Shown one piece after another: positions 54,698 to 63,763 of a stretch of DNA of 64,000 nt; within the stretch, counting starts at the first letter, position 1; every line of letters starts with the position of its first letter. The stretch lies in NCBI RefSeq assembly GCF_023617245.1, contig NZ_CP067396.1:2046001-2110000 (forward strand), written 5' to 3'. The translations under genes and the position numbers were made by a program. Under the pieces are notes generated by a model. The model saw only the letters and a list, made by a program, of their open reading frames with translations. It did no database searches and was not told the DNA's origin. The stretch is from Lysobacter enzymogenes. Lineage in GTDB: Bacteria; Pseudomonadota; Gammaproteobacteria; Xanthomonadales; Xanthomonadaceae.

Positions 54698-56254
54698 ATG
54701 AGCGCCAGCAAGGCCACGGCCGCCAATCGTTTCGGACTGGGCGCGCGCCCGGGCGAACTGGAGCGCGGCGGCGGCGACGGACGCGAGATCCTGCTCGCGC
54801 AGTTGCGCCGCCCGCCCGCGCTCGACGCGTTCGCCGGCCTGCCCGGCAGCGTCGAGACCATGCGCCTGGAGTTCCGCCAGCAGCAGCTCAATCGCGCCGC
54901 GCGCGTGCGCCGCGCGGCGGCCGCCGGCGATGGCGAGCCGGCGATGGCCGCTGCCGCCGACCCCGCCGCGCCCGTGGCTGCCGCAGACGAAACCCCGCCG
55001 CGCGCCCGCCGCCGCGCGCGCGACGCCGATCCGGCGCAGGCCGCGCGCGAGCGCAGTTCCGCGGCGCGCGCCGGCGCCGGCGCCGACGGCGCGGCCGACT
55101 CCGGCGAAACCCTGCGCCGCGAACTGCGCCGCCAGCAACTGGCCGAATTCGCCGCGCGCTACCGCCACGCCGCCGACACCGATGCGCCCTTCGTCGAACG
55201 CCTGAGCCAGTTCTGGTCGAACCACTTCGCCGTGTCGATCGACAAGGGCAATGCGCGCCTGTACGCCGGCTCGATGGAGCGCGAGGCGATCCGCCCGCAC
55301 GTGCTCGGCCGCTTCGAGGACATGCTGCTGGCGGTGGAGTGGCACCCGGCGATGCTGCGCTATCTCGACAACGCCGCCTCCATCGGCGACGACTCGCGCG
55401 CCGCGATGCGCGCGCAGAAGCTCGGGCGCGAGAAGCGCGGCCTCAACGAGAACCTGGCGCGCGAGATCCTGGAACTGCACACCCTCGGCGTCGACGGCGG
55501 CTACCGCCAGGAGGACGTGATCGAACTGGCGCGCGCGATCACCGGCTGGAGCACGCCCGGCCCGCGCGACGAAGATGCCGCGCAGTCGTTCGTGTTCCGC
55601 GCCAACGCCCACGAGCCCGGCGCGCGCCGCGTGCTCGGCCGCAGCTACGCCGAAGGCGGGCAGGAGCAGGGCCGCGCGGTGCTGGCCGATCTGGCCCGGC
55701 ATCCGGCCACCGCGCGCCATCTCAGCTTCAAGCTCGCCCGCCACTTCGTCGCCGACCAGCCGCCGCCGGCGCTGGTGGAGCGCATGGCCCAGGCCTATCT
55801 GCGCGAGGACGGCGACCTGCGCGCGCTGTACCGGGCGCTGGTCGAAAGCGAGCAGGCCTGGTCGGCGGACGCGCGCAAGTTCAAGACGCCCAACGATTTC
55901 GTGATCTCCGCGCTGCGCGCCGGCGAACTGCCGGTGGACGATCAGGCGCGCGCGTTGGTCGGCCTGCTCGCCAGCCTCGGCCAGCCGGTGTTCACTCCGC
56001 GCTCGCCGGCCGGTTTTCCCGACACCGCCGCCGATTGGAGCAGCCCCGACGGTTTGTTCAAGCGCATCCAGGCCGCGCAGATGTTCGCCGCGCGGGTGGA
56101 TTCGGGCGACATCAGCCCGTACCAGCGCGCGCTGGCGGTGCTCGGCAGCCAGGCGGTGAGCGGCGATTTCGCCATCGGCCTGCGCCGCGCCGGTTCGGCC
56201 AGCGACGGTTGTTCGCTGCTGTTCGCCAGCCCCGCGTTCCAGTGGAGAGTCTGA
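54698..56254 (+). CDS. DUF1800 family protein
   Basis: The 518-residue protein has the DUF1800 features NRFGLGARPGELER (start), FWSNHFAVSIDKG, NENLAREILELHTLGVDGGY and FKLARHFVADQPP. No signal peptide is visible. A long Ala/Arg linker at ~66-140 is atypical. These proteins nearly always pair with DUF1501 proteins, as here (the ATG of the next gene is one base after this stop). The function is unknown; a role in cell-surface or pigment biology is proposed in some bacteria. Confidence 0.92.
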   Translation: MSASKATAANRFGLGARPGELERGGGDGREILLAQLRRPPALDAFAGLPGSVETMRLEFRQQQLNRAARVRRAAAAGDGEPAMAAAADPAAPVAAADETPPRARRRARDADPAQAARERSSAARAGAGADGAADSGETLRRELRRQQLAEFAARYRHAADTDAPFVERLSQFWSNHFAVSIDKGNARLYAGSMEREAIRPHVLGRFEDMLLAVEWHPAMLRYLDNAASIGDDSRAAMRAQKLGREKRGLNENLAREILELHTLGVDGGYRQEDVIELARAITGWSTPGPRDEDAAQSFVFRANAHEPGARRVLGRSYAEGGQEQGRAVLADLARHPATARHLSFKLARHFVADQPPPALVERMAQAYLREDGDLRALYRALVESEQAWSADARKFKTPNDFVISALRAGELPVDDQARALVGLLASLGQPVFTPRSPAGFPDTAADWSSPDGLFKRIQAAQMFAARVDSGDISPYQRALAVLGSQAVSGDFAIGLRRAGSASDGCSLLFASPAFQWRV

Positions 56255-56255
56255 G

Positions 56256-57419
56256 ATGGCGCACGAGGAGACGATGAGCGCGCTCGAACGGCAGCGTCGC
56301 GGCCTGCTCGCCGCGTTCGGCGCCAGCGCGCTGCTGACCCTGTTCCCGCGCGTCGCCGCGGCCGGCGCGGGCGACACGCGTTTGCTGCTGGTGCTGCTGC
56401 GCGGCGGCCTCGACGGCCTGCACCTGCTGCCGCCGTATGCGGAGCCCGCCTACGCCGGACTGCGCCGCGACGGCGCGGTCGCCGATCCGATCCGCATCGA
56501 CGGCTTGTTCGGACTGCACCCGGCGATGCGGCAGTCCGCGGCGATGTACCGCGCCGGGCAGTTGCTGCCGCTGGTGGCGGTGGCGCCGCCGTACCGGCAG
56601 CGCTCGCACTTCGACGCCCAGGATTGCCTGGAGAACGGCACCGCCACGCCGAACGGCGCGCGCGACGGCTGGCTCGGCCGCTGCGTGCGCGCGATGTCCG
56701 GCGGGCAGGCGCTGGCGGTCGCGGCGGTGATGCCGCTGGCGCTGCGCGGCGGCAGCGACCGCGTCAGCAACTGGTGGCCGCCGTTGCCGCGACCGGTCGA
56801 TCCGCAACTGCTGCAACAGCTGCAACCGCTGTACGCGGCCGATCCGCGCCTGAGCGAAACCTTCGAGCGCTCCGCCGGCAGCGGCGGGATGCCGCGCGAC
56901 GGCAAGGGCGCGTTCGCCCTGCCCGAGGCGATGCGGGTGGCGGCGCAGCGGATGAGCGCGGCCGACGGCCCGCGCATCGGTTTCGTCGAGGACAGCGGCT
57001 GGGACAGCCACCGCAACCAGGCGCCGCAGCTGCAACGCAAGCTGGCCGAGCTCGACCAGGGCCTGGCGGCGGCGCGCGAAGGCTTCGGCGCGGCGTGGCC
57101 GCGCACGGTGGTGGCGGTGGTCACCGAGTTCGGCCGCACCGCCGCGCTCAACGGCACCGACGGCACCGATCACGGCACCGGCGGCATGGCCTTGCTGTGC
57201 GGCGGCGCGGTGCGCGGCGGCCGCATCGGCGGCGATTGGCCGGGGCTGGGGCCGTCCCAGCTCAACGAAGGCCGCGACCTGCGCGCCACCACCGACCTGC
57301 GCGCGGTGTTCAAGAGCGTGCTGGTCGAGCACCTCGGCCTGGCCGACGCGGCGGTGGAGCGCAGCGTGTTCCCCGACAGCCGCGGCCTGCCGCCGCTGCG
57401 CGACTGGCTGCGGGCCTGA
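56256..57419 (+). CDS. DUF1501 family exported protein
   Basis: The 387-residue protein has a twin-arginine-like N-terminus (LERQRRGLLAAFGASALLTL) before the mature part. LLLVLLRGGLDGLHLLPPYA and WDSHRNQAPQLQRKLAELDQ (here DSGWDSH) and TEFGRTAALNGTDGTDHGTG are the DUF1501 signatures, a sulfatase/alkaline-phosphatase-like fold. TGAGATG coupling to the DUF1800 gene indicates joint translation. Neither partner has an established role. Confidence 0.92.
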   Translation: MAHEETMSALERQRRGLLAAFGASALLTLFPRVAAAGAGDTRLLLVLLRGGLDGLHLLPPYAEPAYAGLRRDGAVADPIRIDGLFGLHPAMRQSAAMYRAGQLLPLVAVAPPYRQRSHFDAQDCLENGTATPNGARDGWLGRCVRAMSGGQALAVAAVMPLALRGGSDRVSNWWPPLPRPVDPQLLQQLQPLYAADPRLSETFERSAGSGGMPRDGKGAFALPEAMRVAAQRMSAADGPRIGFVEDSGWDSHRNQAPQLQRKLAELDQGLAAAREGFGAAWPRTVVAVVTEFGRTAALNGTDGTDHGTGGMALLCGGAVRGGRIGGDWPGLGPSQLNEGRDLRATTDLRAVFKSVLVEHLGLADAAVERSVFPDSRGLPPLRDWLRA

Positions 57420-57560
57420 GCGGGGCGCGGCCGGCGTCGGCCGCGACGGACTGCGCGTCTTTCCGATTCCGAAACCCGGCGTTCGTGCGGATCGGCCGTG
57501 GCCGCGTACGCCGCCGCACTGCGTTGCGCCGCGGCCTGCGAAACTTGCGTTGCGGCGTGG

Positions 57561-57588
57561 TTAATCTGTGATGAAAGGGGTTTATGAT
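57561..57588 (+). promoter_or_regulatory. Candidate promoter of the DUF4870 gene
   Basis: TTAATC (57561-57566) and TATGAT (57583-57588) with a 16-base spacer, ~80 bases before the ATG. Confidence 0.4.
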
Positions 57589-57665
57589 GCCGGGCAGGGG
57601 AACCGGGCCGCCGGCGCGGGAACTTCGATCACCCACTCCATCCAATACCACGTAGGGGAAGCGTA

Positions 57666-58013
57666 ATGAACGATATCAGTCAGGACGAGAAGACTTGGGG
57701 CATGCTGGCTCATCTGAGCACGCTGGTCGGTTTGATCGTTCCCTTCGGCACCATCCTCGGCCCGCTGGTGGTGTGGCTGATCAAGAAGGACACCATGCCC
57801 TTCGTCGCCGACCAGGGCAAGGAAGCGCTGAACTTCAACATCACCGTGCTGATCGCGATGATCATCGGCGGCATCCTGACCCTGGTGCTGATCGGCGTGC
57901 TGGTGATGATCGCCGTCGGCCTGGCCTGGCTGGTGCTGACCATCATGGCCGCGCTGGCCGCGAACAAGGGCGAAGCCTACCGTTACCCCTTCACCCTGCG
58001 TCTGGTGAAGTAA
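57666..58013 (+). CDS. DUF4870 small membrane protein
   Basis: The 115-residue protein has three hydrophobic segments (LAHLSTLVGLIVPFGTILGP, VLIAMIIGGILTLVLIGVLV, GLAWLVLTIMAALAA). DEKTWGMLAHLS and PFVADQGKEALNFNITV are the DUF4870/YqhA-type motif. AGGGGAAGCG precedes the ATG. The function is unknown. Confidence 0.92.
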   Translation: MNDISQDEKTWGMLAHLSTLVGLIVPFGTILGPLVVWLIKKDTMPFVADQGKEALNFNITVLIAMIIGGILTLVLIGVLVMIAVGLAWLVLTIMAALAANKGEAYRYPFTLRLVK

Positions 58014-58044
58014 GCCGCGGGCGGCGCGAGCCGCCGCGGAAGCG

Positions 58045-58071
58045 AAAAGGCGGGCTTCGGCCCGCCTTTTT
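58045..58071 (+). terminator. Terminator of the DUF4870 gene
   Basis: AAAAGGCGGGC-TTCG-GCCCGCCTTTTT, 32 bases past the stop. Confidence 0.9.
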
Positions 58072-58159
58072 CGTTTTGGCGCGAGTCGCCCCGCGCCGCG
58101 GCCGATCGGGCAGGCGAGGAGCTCGCTCGATCGCTCGGCCGAGATCCGACGGCGACCGG

Positions 58160-60370
58160 TCAGCGCGTGGGCGGCGATGCCGGCGCCGGGCTCGAAACGG
58201 CGCGCTTCGGCGCAGGCGCCGAATCAGTAGGCATCGAATCAACAGGCGCCGAATCGACAGGCGTCGAATCAACGGAGCCCGACAGAGCGAGCTCCCAACG
58301 CCGGCGTTCTTCGTGTTCCAGCGCCAACAGATCCTCCGCCGAACCGCTGCCGGCGACGACCTGGATGTCCTGCAACCGCTTTCGCACCGACGGCAACGCC
58401 AGCATCGCGGCCACGGCCTCCTGCAGCTTGCGCCTGGACGCCGCGTCCGAATCGGCGGGCGCCCACAGGCTGAAGCGGTCGTAGGCGGCGAAGCCGGCCA
58501 GCGCCGCGGTGGACGCCAGCGTCGGCCACGTCGCGCCGTCGAAGGTCTGCGCATGCGCGGGCTCGGCGGCGGTGCCCAGCACCCGCAACTGGCCGCGCTG
58601 CACCGCGACCGCGACGCCGTTCACCGGCGCGAACAGCAGCTCCGCCGCGTGCTCGCGGGTGACGGTGTCCGAATCGGGATAAATGCCCTTGAACACGACG
58701 CGCCGCACATCGACGCCGCTGAGCGCGCGGAACTGGCCGAAGGCGAGGTGCCCGGTCCAGCCGTTGTCGCCGGTGGCGATGCGCAGCGCGCCGGGGTGGG
58801 CGCGCGCATGGGCGAGCAGGCCTTGGGTGTCGCGGATGCCCAACGCATCGGCTTTCGCGCTGTCGATGGCCAGCACCAGCGGCTCCGAGGCCAGCAAGGC
58901 GACCGGGCGCAGCGCATGCATCAGCTGGTCGACGGGGAGTCCGGTGTGCACGCCCTCGATGCCTCCGCGCGGCAGCCGCAATGCGGCCAGCAGCAGCTTG
59001 GCGTCGCCGCCCTGGGTCATCAGCCGGCGATAGTCGGCCTCGCTCGCCTGCGGCATGTAGTCGACCTGCACCTCGCGGCCGAGCAGCTTGGGCAGATGCT
59101 CGGCCAGCATCTGCGCGTAGTAGCCGCTGCGGCCGCCGGGCGGAACCAGCACGACGATGTGCAGCGCGTAATCCGGCATCGGCGCGAGCCATTGCCCGGC
59201 GTCGTTCAGCACGCCGTAGCGCAGGCTCCATTCGCCGCCGGTGTCCGCGTTGCGGACCATGGCCTCGGCCACCCAATGCCGGCCCGCGCGCCGGAAGCCG
59301 CGGAGCACCGGGCGGCCGTCCTGCCAGCCCGGCGGCCGCCAGTCGTGCGGATACGGCCCCGACACCGCCGCATAGCCGTGGCGGAAGGCGCGGGCCTGGC
59401 GGAACTGCGGCGCGATCGCCCAGCGTCCCGCGGCGTCCCGGTAACCCCAGCGCTGGCTGTCCGGGTCCTGGGCCGGCCGCAGCGCGGCGGCGGTGTCGCC
59501 GCCGCGCAGCCGCTGCCAGCGGCATTCGCGCGGCGTGCCGGCGGCGACGGCGCACAGGCGGATGCGGCGCGGGCTCGCCGCGTCGGCCAATTCGCGAAAC
59601 AAGAAGGGGATGACCGTGCGCCCGCGGGCGTCGATAAGGCCCCAGGCGGTGGCGTCCGTGGGGATCGGTTCTTGCCGGTCGCGCATCCATTGCGCCGTGG
59701 CGATGTCGCGTACCGGAGCCGGGGTCAGCCATTTGCCGTGCGCGTCGCGCAAGCCGGGCTGCCCGGACTGAGTGTCTACGCGCAGGCTCGGAGCGGTTTG
59801 CGCGCGTTCGTCCGGCGTCGGCTCGGACGAGACGGCGAGAGAACCGGCGGGCGCCGCGTCTTCGCCCGCGCAGGTCTTGGGCGGCACCGTCCATCGGCCT
59901 TGCTCGTCGATGCGCCCGGAGGCCGCCACGACGCGCTGGCTGCCGTCGGCTTGGCGCTCGACCAGCCGCACCTCGATCGAGGGCCGCAGCGCGGCGTCGA
60001 GAGCGACGCTCTCCAGCCGCACGACGCGCCAGCGGCCGCCGCACACGCTGCGCGCGGCCGGCGAGAGGAACAGCGCGCGGCCCTGCAGCGCGTCGAACAG
60101 CCCGGGCGAGCGGGCGCTGTTCGCGTCGGGGTTCAGGCTCAACCAGCGCGAGCGCTCGATCGACTCCGGCGCCATGCCCAGGGTGAAGGCGAAGACGTCC
60201 TGCCAGGGCGGCGCCTGCGGATCGATCACTGAGCGCAGTTGCCATTCCGATTGCATCGGCAGCGCGTCGGGATCGATGCGCGGATTCGTGCCGTCAGGCG
60301 TCGCGGTCCGCGCCGGGTGCGGGACTGCGCCGAGCCACAACGCGATGCCGAGCAGAAACAAGCGCTTCAT
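58160..60370 (-). CDS. Exported WG-repeat protein fused to a TctC/Bug-type substrate-binding domain
   Basis: The 736-residue protein has a signal peptide (KRLFLLGIALWLGAVPHPAR). Residues ~230-340 contain WG-type repeats (WGLIDARGRTVIPFLF; WGYRDAAGRWAIAPQFRQAR). From ~430 the sequence reads like a tripartite tricarboxylate (Bug/TctC) binding protein: VLVPPGGRSGYYAQMLAEHL, LRIATGDNGWTGHLAFGQFR, VRRVVFKGIYP and LWAPADSDAASRRKLQEAVA. I know no such fusion. The C-terminus has a 5-residue repeat (VDSTP/VDSAP) from a 15-bp DNA repeat. There are no TctA/TctB transporter genes nearby. WG and TctC assignments come from recognition, not from a search. Confidence 0.85.
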   Translation of the reverse strand: MKRLFLLGIALWLGAVPHPARTATPDGTNPRIDPDALPMQSEWQLRSVIDPQAPPWQDVFAFTLGMAPESIERSRWLSLNPDANSARSPGLFDALQGRALFLSPAARSVCGGRWRVVRLESVALDAALRPSIEVRLVERQADGSQRVVAASGRIDEQGRWTVPPKTCAGEDAAPAGSLAVSSEPTPDERAQTAPSLRVDTQSGQPGLRDAHGKWLTPAPVRDIATAQWMRDRQEPIPTDATAWGLIDARGRTVIPFLFRELADAASPRRIRLCAVAAGTPRECRWQRLRGGDTAAALRPAQDPDSQRWGYRDAAGRWAIAPQFRQARAFRHGYAAVSGPYPHDWRPPGWQDGRPVLRGFRRAGRHWVAEAMVRNADTGGEWSLRYGVLNDAGQWLAPMPDYALHIVVLVPPGGRSGYYAQMLAEHLPKLLGREVQVDYMPQASEADYRRLMTQGGDAKLLLAALRLPRGGIEGVHTGLPVDQLMHALRPVALLASEPLVLAIDSAKADALGIRDTQGLLAHARAHPGALRIATGDNGWTGHLAFGQFRALSGVDVRRVVFKGIYPDSDTVTREHAAELLFAPVNGVAVAVQRGQLRVLGTAAEPAHAQTFDGATWPTLASTAALAGFAAYDRFSLWAPADSDAASRRKLQEAVAAMLALPSVRKRLQDIQVVAGSGSAEDLLALEHEERRRWELALSGSVDSTPVDSAPVDSMPTDSAPAPKRAVSSPAPASPPTR
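58216..58275 (-). repeat. Four 15-bp tandem repeats at the 3' end of the WG/TctC gene
   Basis: Units at 58216, 58231, 58246 and 58261 read GCRYCGAATCRACAG with small changes, encoding repeated (V/T)DSxP. Confidence 0.9.
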
Positions 60371-60564
60371 AGGTGTGCATCCTTGCCGAGCCGCGGCCGC
60401 GCGCGGACGACGGTCGAGACGATCGCCCGGGTCCGGCGTTTTCGGGGGCAACGGACCAAACGCCGCGCATGCCCCGGACGCCAGCGTAGGCGCTGCCGCC
60501 GAGCCAAGACAACCCGGCCGAGCGGGAGCGGGAATCGTCGCCGCGCCCCGGCGCAGCCGCCGCA

Positions 60565-60589
60565 ACGAAAAAGCGGGCCGAAGCCCGCT
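60565..60589 (-). terminator. Terminator of ispA
   Basis: AGCGGGC/GCCCGCT with CGAA loop; on the minus strand it is followed by TTTTTCGTT, ~30 bases past the ispA stop. Confidence 0.82.
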
Positions 60590-60619
60590 CGTGTCGTCGT
60601 CGCAGCGTCGCCGCGCGGC

Positions 60620-61627
60620 TCAGCGATCGCGTTCGATCGCCAGCCGCCCCAGCGCGTGCAGCGCGGCCGCGCGCGGGCCGAACGGCTCCAGCGCCTGATG
60701 CATCGACGCGGCCAGTTCGTCCAGGCGCGCGCGCGAGGCGTCCAGGCCGATCAGCGCGGGGAAGGTCGACTTGTCCTGGGCCAGGTCCTTGCCGGCGGTC
60801 TTGCCCAGGGTCTGGCTGTCGCCTTCGATGTCGAGGATGTCGTCGCGCACCTGGAACGCCAGGCCGAGCGCGCGCGCGTAGCGGTCCAGGGCCGCCAGCG
60901 CGGCGGCGTCGGCGCCGCCGCACAGCGCGCCCATGCGCACGCTGGCGCGGATCAGCGCGCCGGTCTTGAGCGAGTGCAGGCGCTCCAGCGCGTCCAGGCG
61001 CAACTGCACGCCGGCGCCGGTGGCGTCGATGTCCAGCGCCTGGCCGCCGCACATGCCGGCCACGCCCGCGGCCTGGGCCAGGCTGCGCAGCAGGTCGACG
61101 CGGATCGCGTCGGCGGTTTCGGTGTCGGCGAGGGTTGCGAAAGCCAGCGATTGCAGCGCGTCGCCGGCGAGGATCGCGGTGGCTTCGTCAAAGGCCACGT
61201 GCACGGTCGGCTGGCCGCGGCGCAGGGCGTCGTCGTCCATCGCCGGCAGGTCGTCGTGGACCAGCGAATAGGCGTGGATCAGTTCGACCGCGGCGGCCGG
61301 CGCGTCGAGCGCGATCGGCGCGACTTCGAACAAGGCGCCGCTGGCGTAGACCAGCAGCGGCCGCATGCGCTTGCCGCCGAGCAGCACCGCGTGGCGCATG
61401 GCCTGGTGCAGGCGGCGCGGCTCGGCCTCGCTGTCGGGCAGGACCCGCGCCAGCGCGGCGTCGGCGCGCTCGCGCCAGCGGCCGAGGACGGCATCGAGCG
61501 CGCGTGGATCGGTGGCGGCGTCCGCGCCAGTGCGCGGATCGGCGGTGGCGTCCGCGCCGGCGCGCGGATCGGCGGTGGCGTCCGCGCCGGGCGCGGACGC
61601 GGCGGCGCGCGGCTCAGGCATCGACAT
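60620..61627 (-). CDS. ispA: Farnesyl diphosphate synthase (class II IspA)
   Basis: The 335-residue prenyl synthase makes farnesyl diphosphate. The first and second Asp-rich motifs are DDLPAMDDD and DDILDIEGD, with GKRMRPLL and SLKTGALIRASVRMG typical. The N-terminal ~45 residues are a low-complexity Ala/Asp/Pro leader carrying three copies of GADATADPR, from a 30-bp tandem repeat, and are not part of the usual fold. The ATG at 61627 overlaps the end of xseB; a second ATG lies six bases downstream. A true start after the repeats is possible. Confidence 0.93.
   Translation of the reverse strand: MSMPEPRAAASAPGADATADPRAGADATADPRTGADAATDPRALDAVLGRWRERADAALARVLPDSEAEPRRLHQAMRHAVLLGGKRMRPLLVYASGALFEVAPIALDAPAAAVELIHAYSLVHDDLPAMDDDALRRGQPTVHVAFDEATAILAGDALQSLAFATLADTETADAIRVDLLRSLAQAAGVAGMCGGQALDIDATGAGVQLRLDALERLHSLKTGALIRASVRMGALCGGADAAALAALDRYARALGLAFQVRDDILDIEGDSQTLGKTAGKDLAQDKSTFPALIGLDASRARLDELAASMHQALEPFGPRAAALHALGRLAIERDR
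61501..61590 (-). repeat. Three 30-bp tandem repeats in the 5' part of ispA
   Basis: Units at 61501, 61531 and 61561 share GCGCGGATCGGCGGTGGCGT plus TCCGCGCC, encoding GADATADPR-type decapeptides in IspA. Confidence 0.92.
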
Positions 61628-61889
61628 CGCTGCCCGGCGGGCCGGCGTTGCCGAACGGCTCGGCGCTCGCCGGTTCCTGCGGATCGGTCAGCAGGCGCAC
61701 GCGCAGTTCGGCCTGCTCCAGCGCGCTCTGGCAGCGGCGATAGAGGCCGACGCCGCGCTCGTAGGCGGCCAGCGACTCTTCCAGGCTCATTTCGCCGTGT
61801 TCCATCTTCTCGACCAGTTGCTCGAGCGCATCCAGCGACTGCTCGAAATCGGCGACCGGCGAGGCTTCGGTAGTGGTTTTGCGGGGCAT
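61614..61889 (-). CDS. xseB: Exodeoxyribonuclease VII small subunit
   Basis: The 91-residue helical subunit contains FEQSLDALEQLVEKMEHGEM and SLEESLAAYERGVGLYRRCQ, the XseB core. It assembles with XseA to degrade single-stranded DNA. The ATG at 61889 fits the family; the longer frame is a repeat-containing shadow. The stop overlaps the ispA start by 14 bases, the conserved xseB-ispA coupling. Confidence 0.95.
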   Translation of the reverse strand: MPRKTTTEASPVADFEQSLDALEQLVEKMEHGEMSLEESLAAYERGVGLYRRCQSALEQAELRVRLLTDPQEPASAEPFGNAGPPGSDVDA

Positions 61890-62030
61890 GGGGAAAGTGT
61901 GAGCCGGGGGGCGGACGGGGTCAATGCGCGCGGGGTGAAGAGGCCGCGTCCGCGGGTCGCAGGCGTGTGGCGGCGGGTTTCGCGCGGTTTTGGGCTGGCG
62001 TCGCGTGGCGAGGGCGCGAATCGGCGGCTT

Positions 62031-62340
62031 CGGCGATAGCCTCGGGCTGTCGGTGACGTCGCATCGGTGAGTTTCGCTGGGTGTTGCGGTGTCGCGGTCG
62101 CGGCTCGCGCCGCTCCTACAGGAGGATCGCGAGGCTTCGGGCTTGCCATGTAGGAGCGGCGCAAGCCGCGACCGCGCATCGGCGGCCGCGGCGATGGCCT
62201 CGGGCTGTCGATGACGTCGCATTGATGGGTTTCGTCGGGTGTTGCGGTGTCGCGGTCGCGGCTCGCGCCGCTCCTACAGGAGGATCGCGAGGCTTCGGGC
62301 TTGCCTTGTGGGAGCGGCGCGAGCCGCGACCGCGCATCGA
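62031..62340. repeat. Two tandem ~158-bp units, each with an inverted family-B pair
   Basis: Unit 1 (62031-62188) and unit 2 (from 62189) share CGGCGATRGCCTCGGGCTGT, a family-B left arm (CGCGGCTCGCGCCGCTCCTA), AGGAGGATCGCGAGGCTTCG and a right arm (GGAGCGGCGCRAGCCGCGAC). They fill most of the tilS/xseB spacer of ~470 bases, which has no gene. Confidence 0.9.
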
Positions 62341-62355
62341 CAACGGCGGCGCAAG

Positions 62356-63657
62356 CTACGGTTCCCATTCCAGCCGCGCCGCGCGTTCGCGCAGCCACGC
62401 TTGCAGGCGCGCGGAGTAGAGCAGGTCGCCCGCGGCCAGCAGTTCGCCGTCGGCCGCGCTCAGCAGCGGCAAGCGTTCGCGTTCCCATGGCGGTACGCCC
62501 AAGGCCTGCAGCGCGTGCTTGATGCTGTGGCGGTGGTCGCGGCCGGGCAGGGCGATGCGTTCGCCGCCGGCGCGCGGGTGCGCGCGCAGGGCGGCGTCGA
62601 AGCGGTCGGTTCCGAGCAGATGCCAGCGACCGCCGCCCGGCAGCGCCAGCGGCGCGGCGCCGTCCCAGTCGGCGCGCCAGTCCGGCGGCAGCGGCGGGCG
62701 TTGCGGCGCGGCGTGCAGCAGGTCGCGCCAGGCGCGCACGCGGGCGCCGTTCCAGGCGAATTCGGCGTCGGCGTCGGCGCGCGCGGACAGCAGTTCGGTG
62801 TCGATCCGGGCCACGCCCTGCGCCGGTAGCGGCGGCAGGCCGAGCGCAGCGATCCAGCGCCGCAGCACCCGCGCGCGACGCGCCGGCGCCAGCGCGCGCA
62901 GGGCGCTGCGCGAGAGCGCGTGCGGGTCGAGGCTGCGCGCCTGGGCCAGGGCCAGCGCGTCGCCCTCTTCGAGCAGGCCGGCCGCGTCTTCCTGCAAGCG
63001 CGCCGATTGCGCCAGCGCCGCCGGCGCCTGCGGCCAGCGTTCGCGCAGCAGCGGCAGCACGCGCTGGCGCAGGAAGTTGCGGTCGTAGCGGTCCTCGGCG
63101 TTGCTGGGGTCGTCGATCCAGCGCAGGCCGTGGTGCTGCGCGTAGGCCTCCAACTGCGCGCGCGATAGCGCCAGCAGCGGCCGCCACAAACGCCCGCGGC
63201 CGCACTCGCGCCATTCGCGCATCGCCGCCAGGCCGTCCGGACCGGAGCCGCGCAGCAAGCGCAGCAGCACGGTCTCGGCCTGATCGTCGCGGTGGTGCGC
63301 CAACGCCAGCACTTCGCCGTCGCCGAGGCCGGCGGCGAACGCGGCGTGGCGCGCGGCGCGCGCGGCGGCCTCGGGGCCGTCGCCGCCGTCGCGCGCAACC
63401 GATACCCGCGAAACGGTCAGTTCCAGGCCGTAGCCGGCGCAGACGTCGGCGCAATGCGCGGCCCAGGCGTCGGCCTGCGGATGCAGCCCGTGGTGCACGT
63501 GCCAGGCGCGCAGGCCGCGCGCGCGCGCCTGCGGCGAGGCCGCCAGCGCATGCAGCAGCGCGCTGGAATCCAGGCCGCCGCTGTAGCCCACGCACAACGG
63601 CGCGGCGGGCAGGGCGGCGAGGGCGGCGGGGAGCGCATCGGCGCCGGAGGCAGGCAT
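62356..63657 (-). CDS. tilS: tRNA(Ile)-lysidine synthase
   Basis: The 433-residue PP-loop ATPase converts C34 of tRNA-Ile2 to lysidine so that it reads AUA. The ATP-binding loop GYSGGLDSSALLHAL lies near residues 24-38, with AHHRDDQAETVLLRLLRGSG as the following signature. A TilS substrate-binding region and a C-terminal domain follow. The start MPASGADALPAAL is preferred; a longer open frame upstream is not coding. It is divergent from the OYE gene. Confidence 0.95.
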   Translation of the reverse strand: MPASGADALPAALAALPAAPLCVGYSGGLDSSALLHALAASPQARARGLRAWHVHHGLHPQADAWAAHCADVCAGYGLELTVSRVSVARDGGDGPEAAARAARHAAFAAGLGDGEVLALAHHRDDQAETVLLRLLRGSGPDGLAAMREWRECGRGRLWRPLLALSRAQLEAYAQHHGLRWIDDPSNAEDRYDRNFLRQRVLPLLRERWPQAPAALAQSARLQEDAAGLLEEGDALALAQARSLDPHALSRSALRALAPARRARVLRRWIAALGLPPLPAQGVARIDTELLSARADADAEFAWNGARVRAWRDLLHAAPQRPPLPPDWRADWDGAAPLALPGGGRWHLLGTDRFDAALRAHPRAGGERIALPGRDHRHSIKHALQALGVPPWERERLPLLSAADGELLAAGDLLYSARLQAWLRERAARLEWEP

Positions 63658-63763
63658 GCGCGCATGGTGCCACGGCAACGGGACGCAGCAACCCATGCGT
63701 GATGCTGCCCCGGCGCCGGGGCGCCTATACCTTGATTCGCGTTCCCATCGTGAGAGTCCCGTC

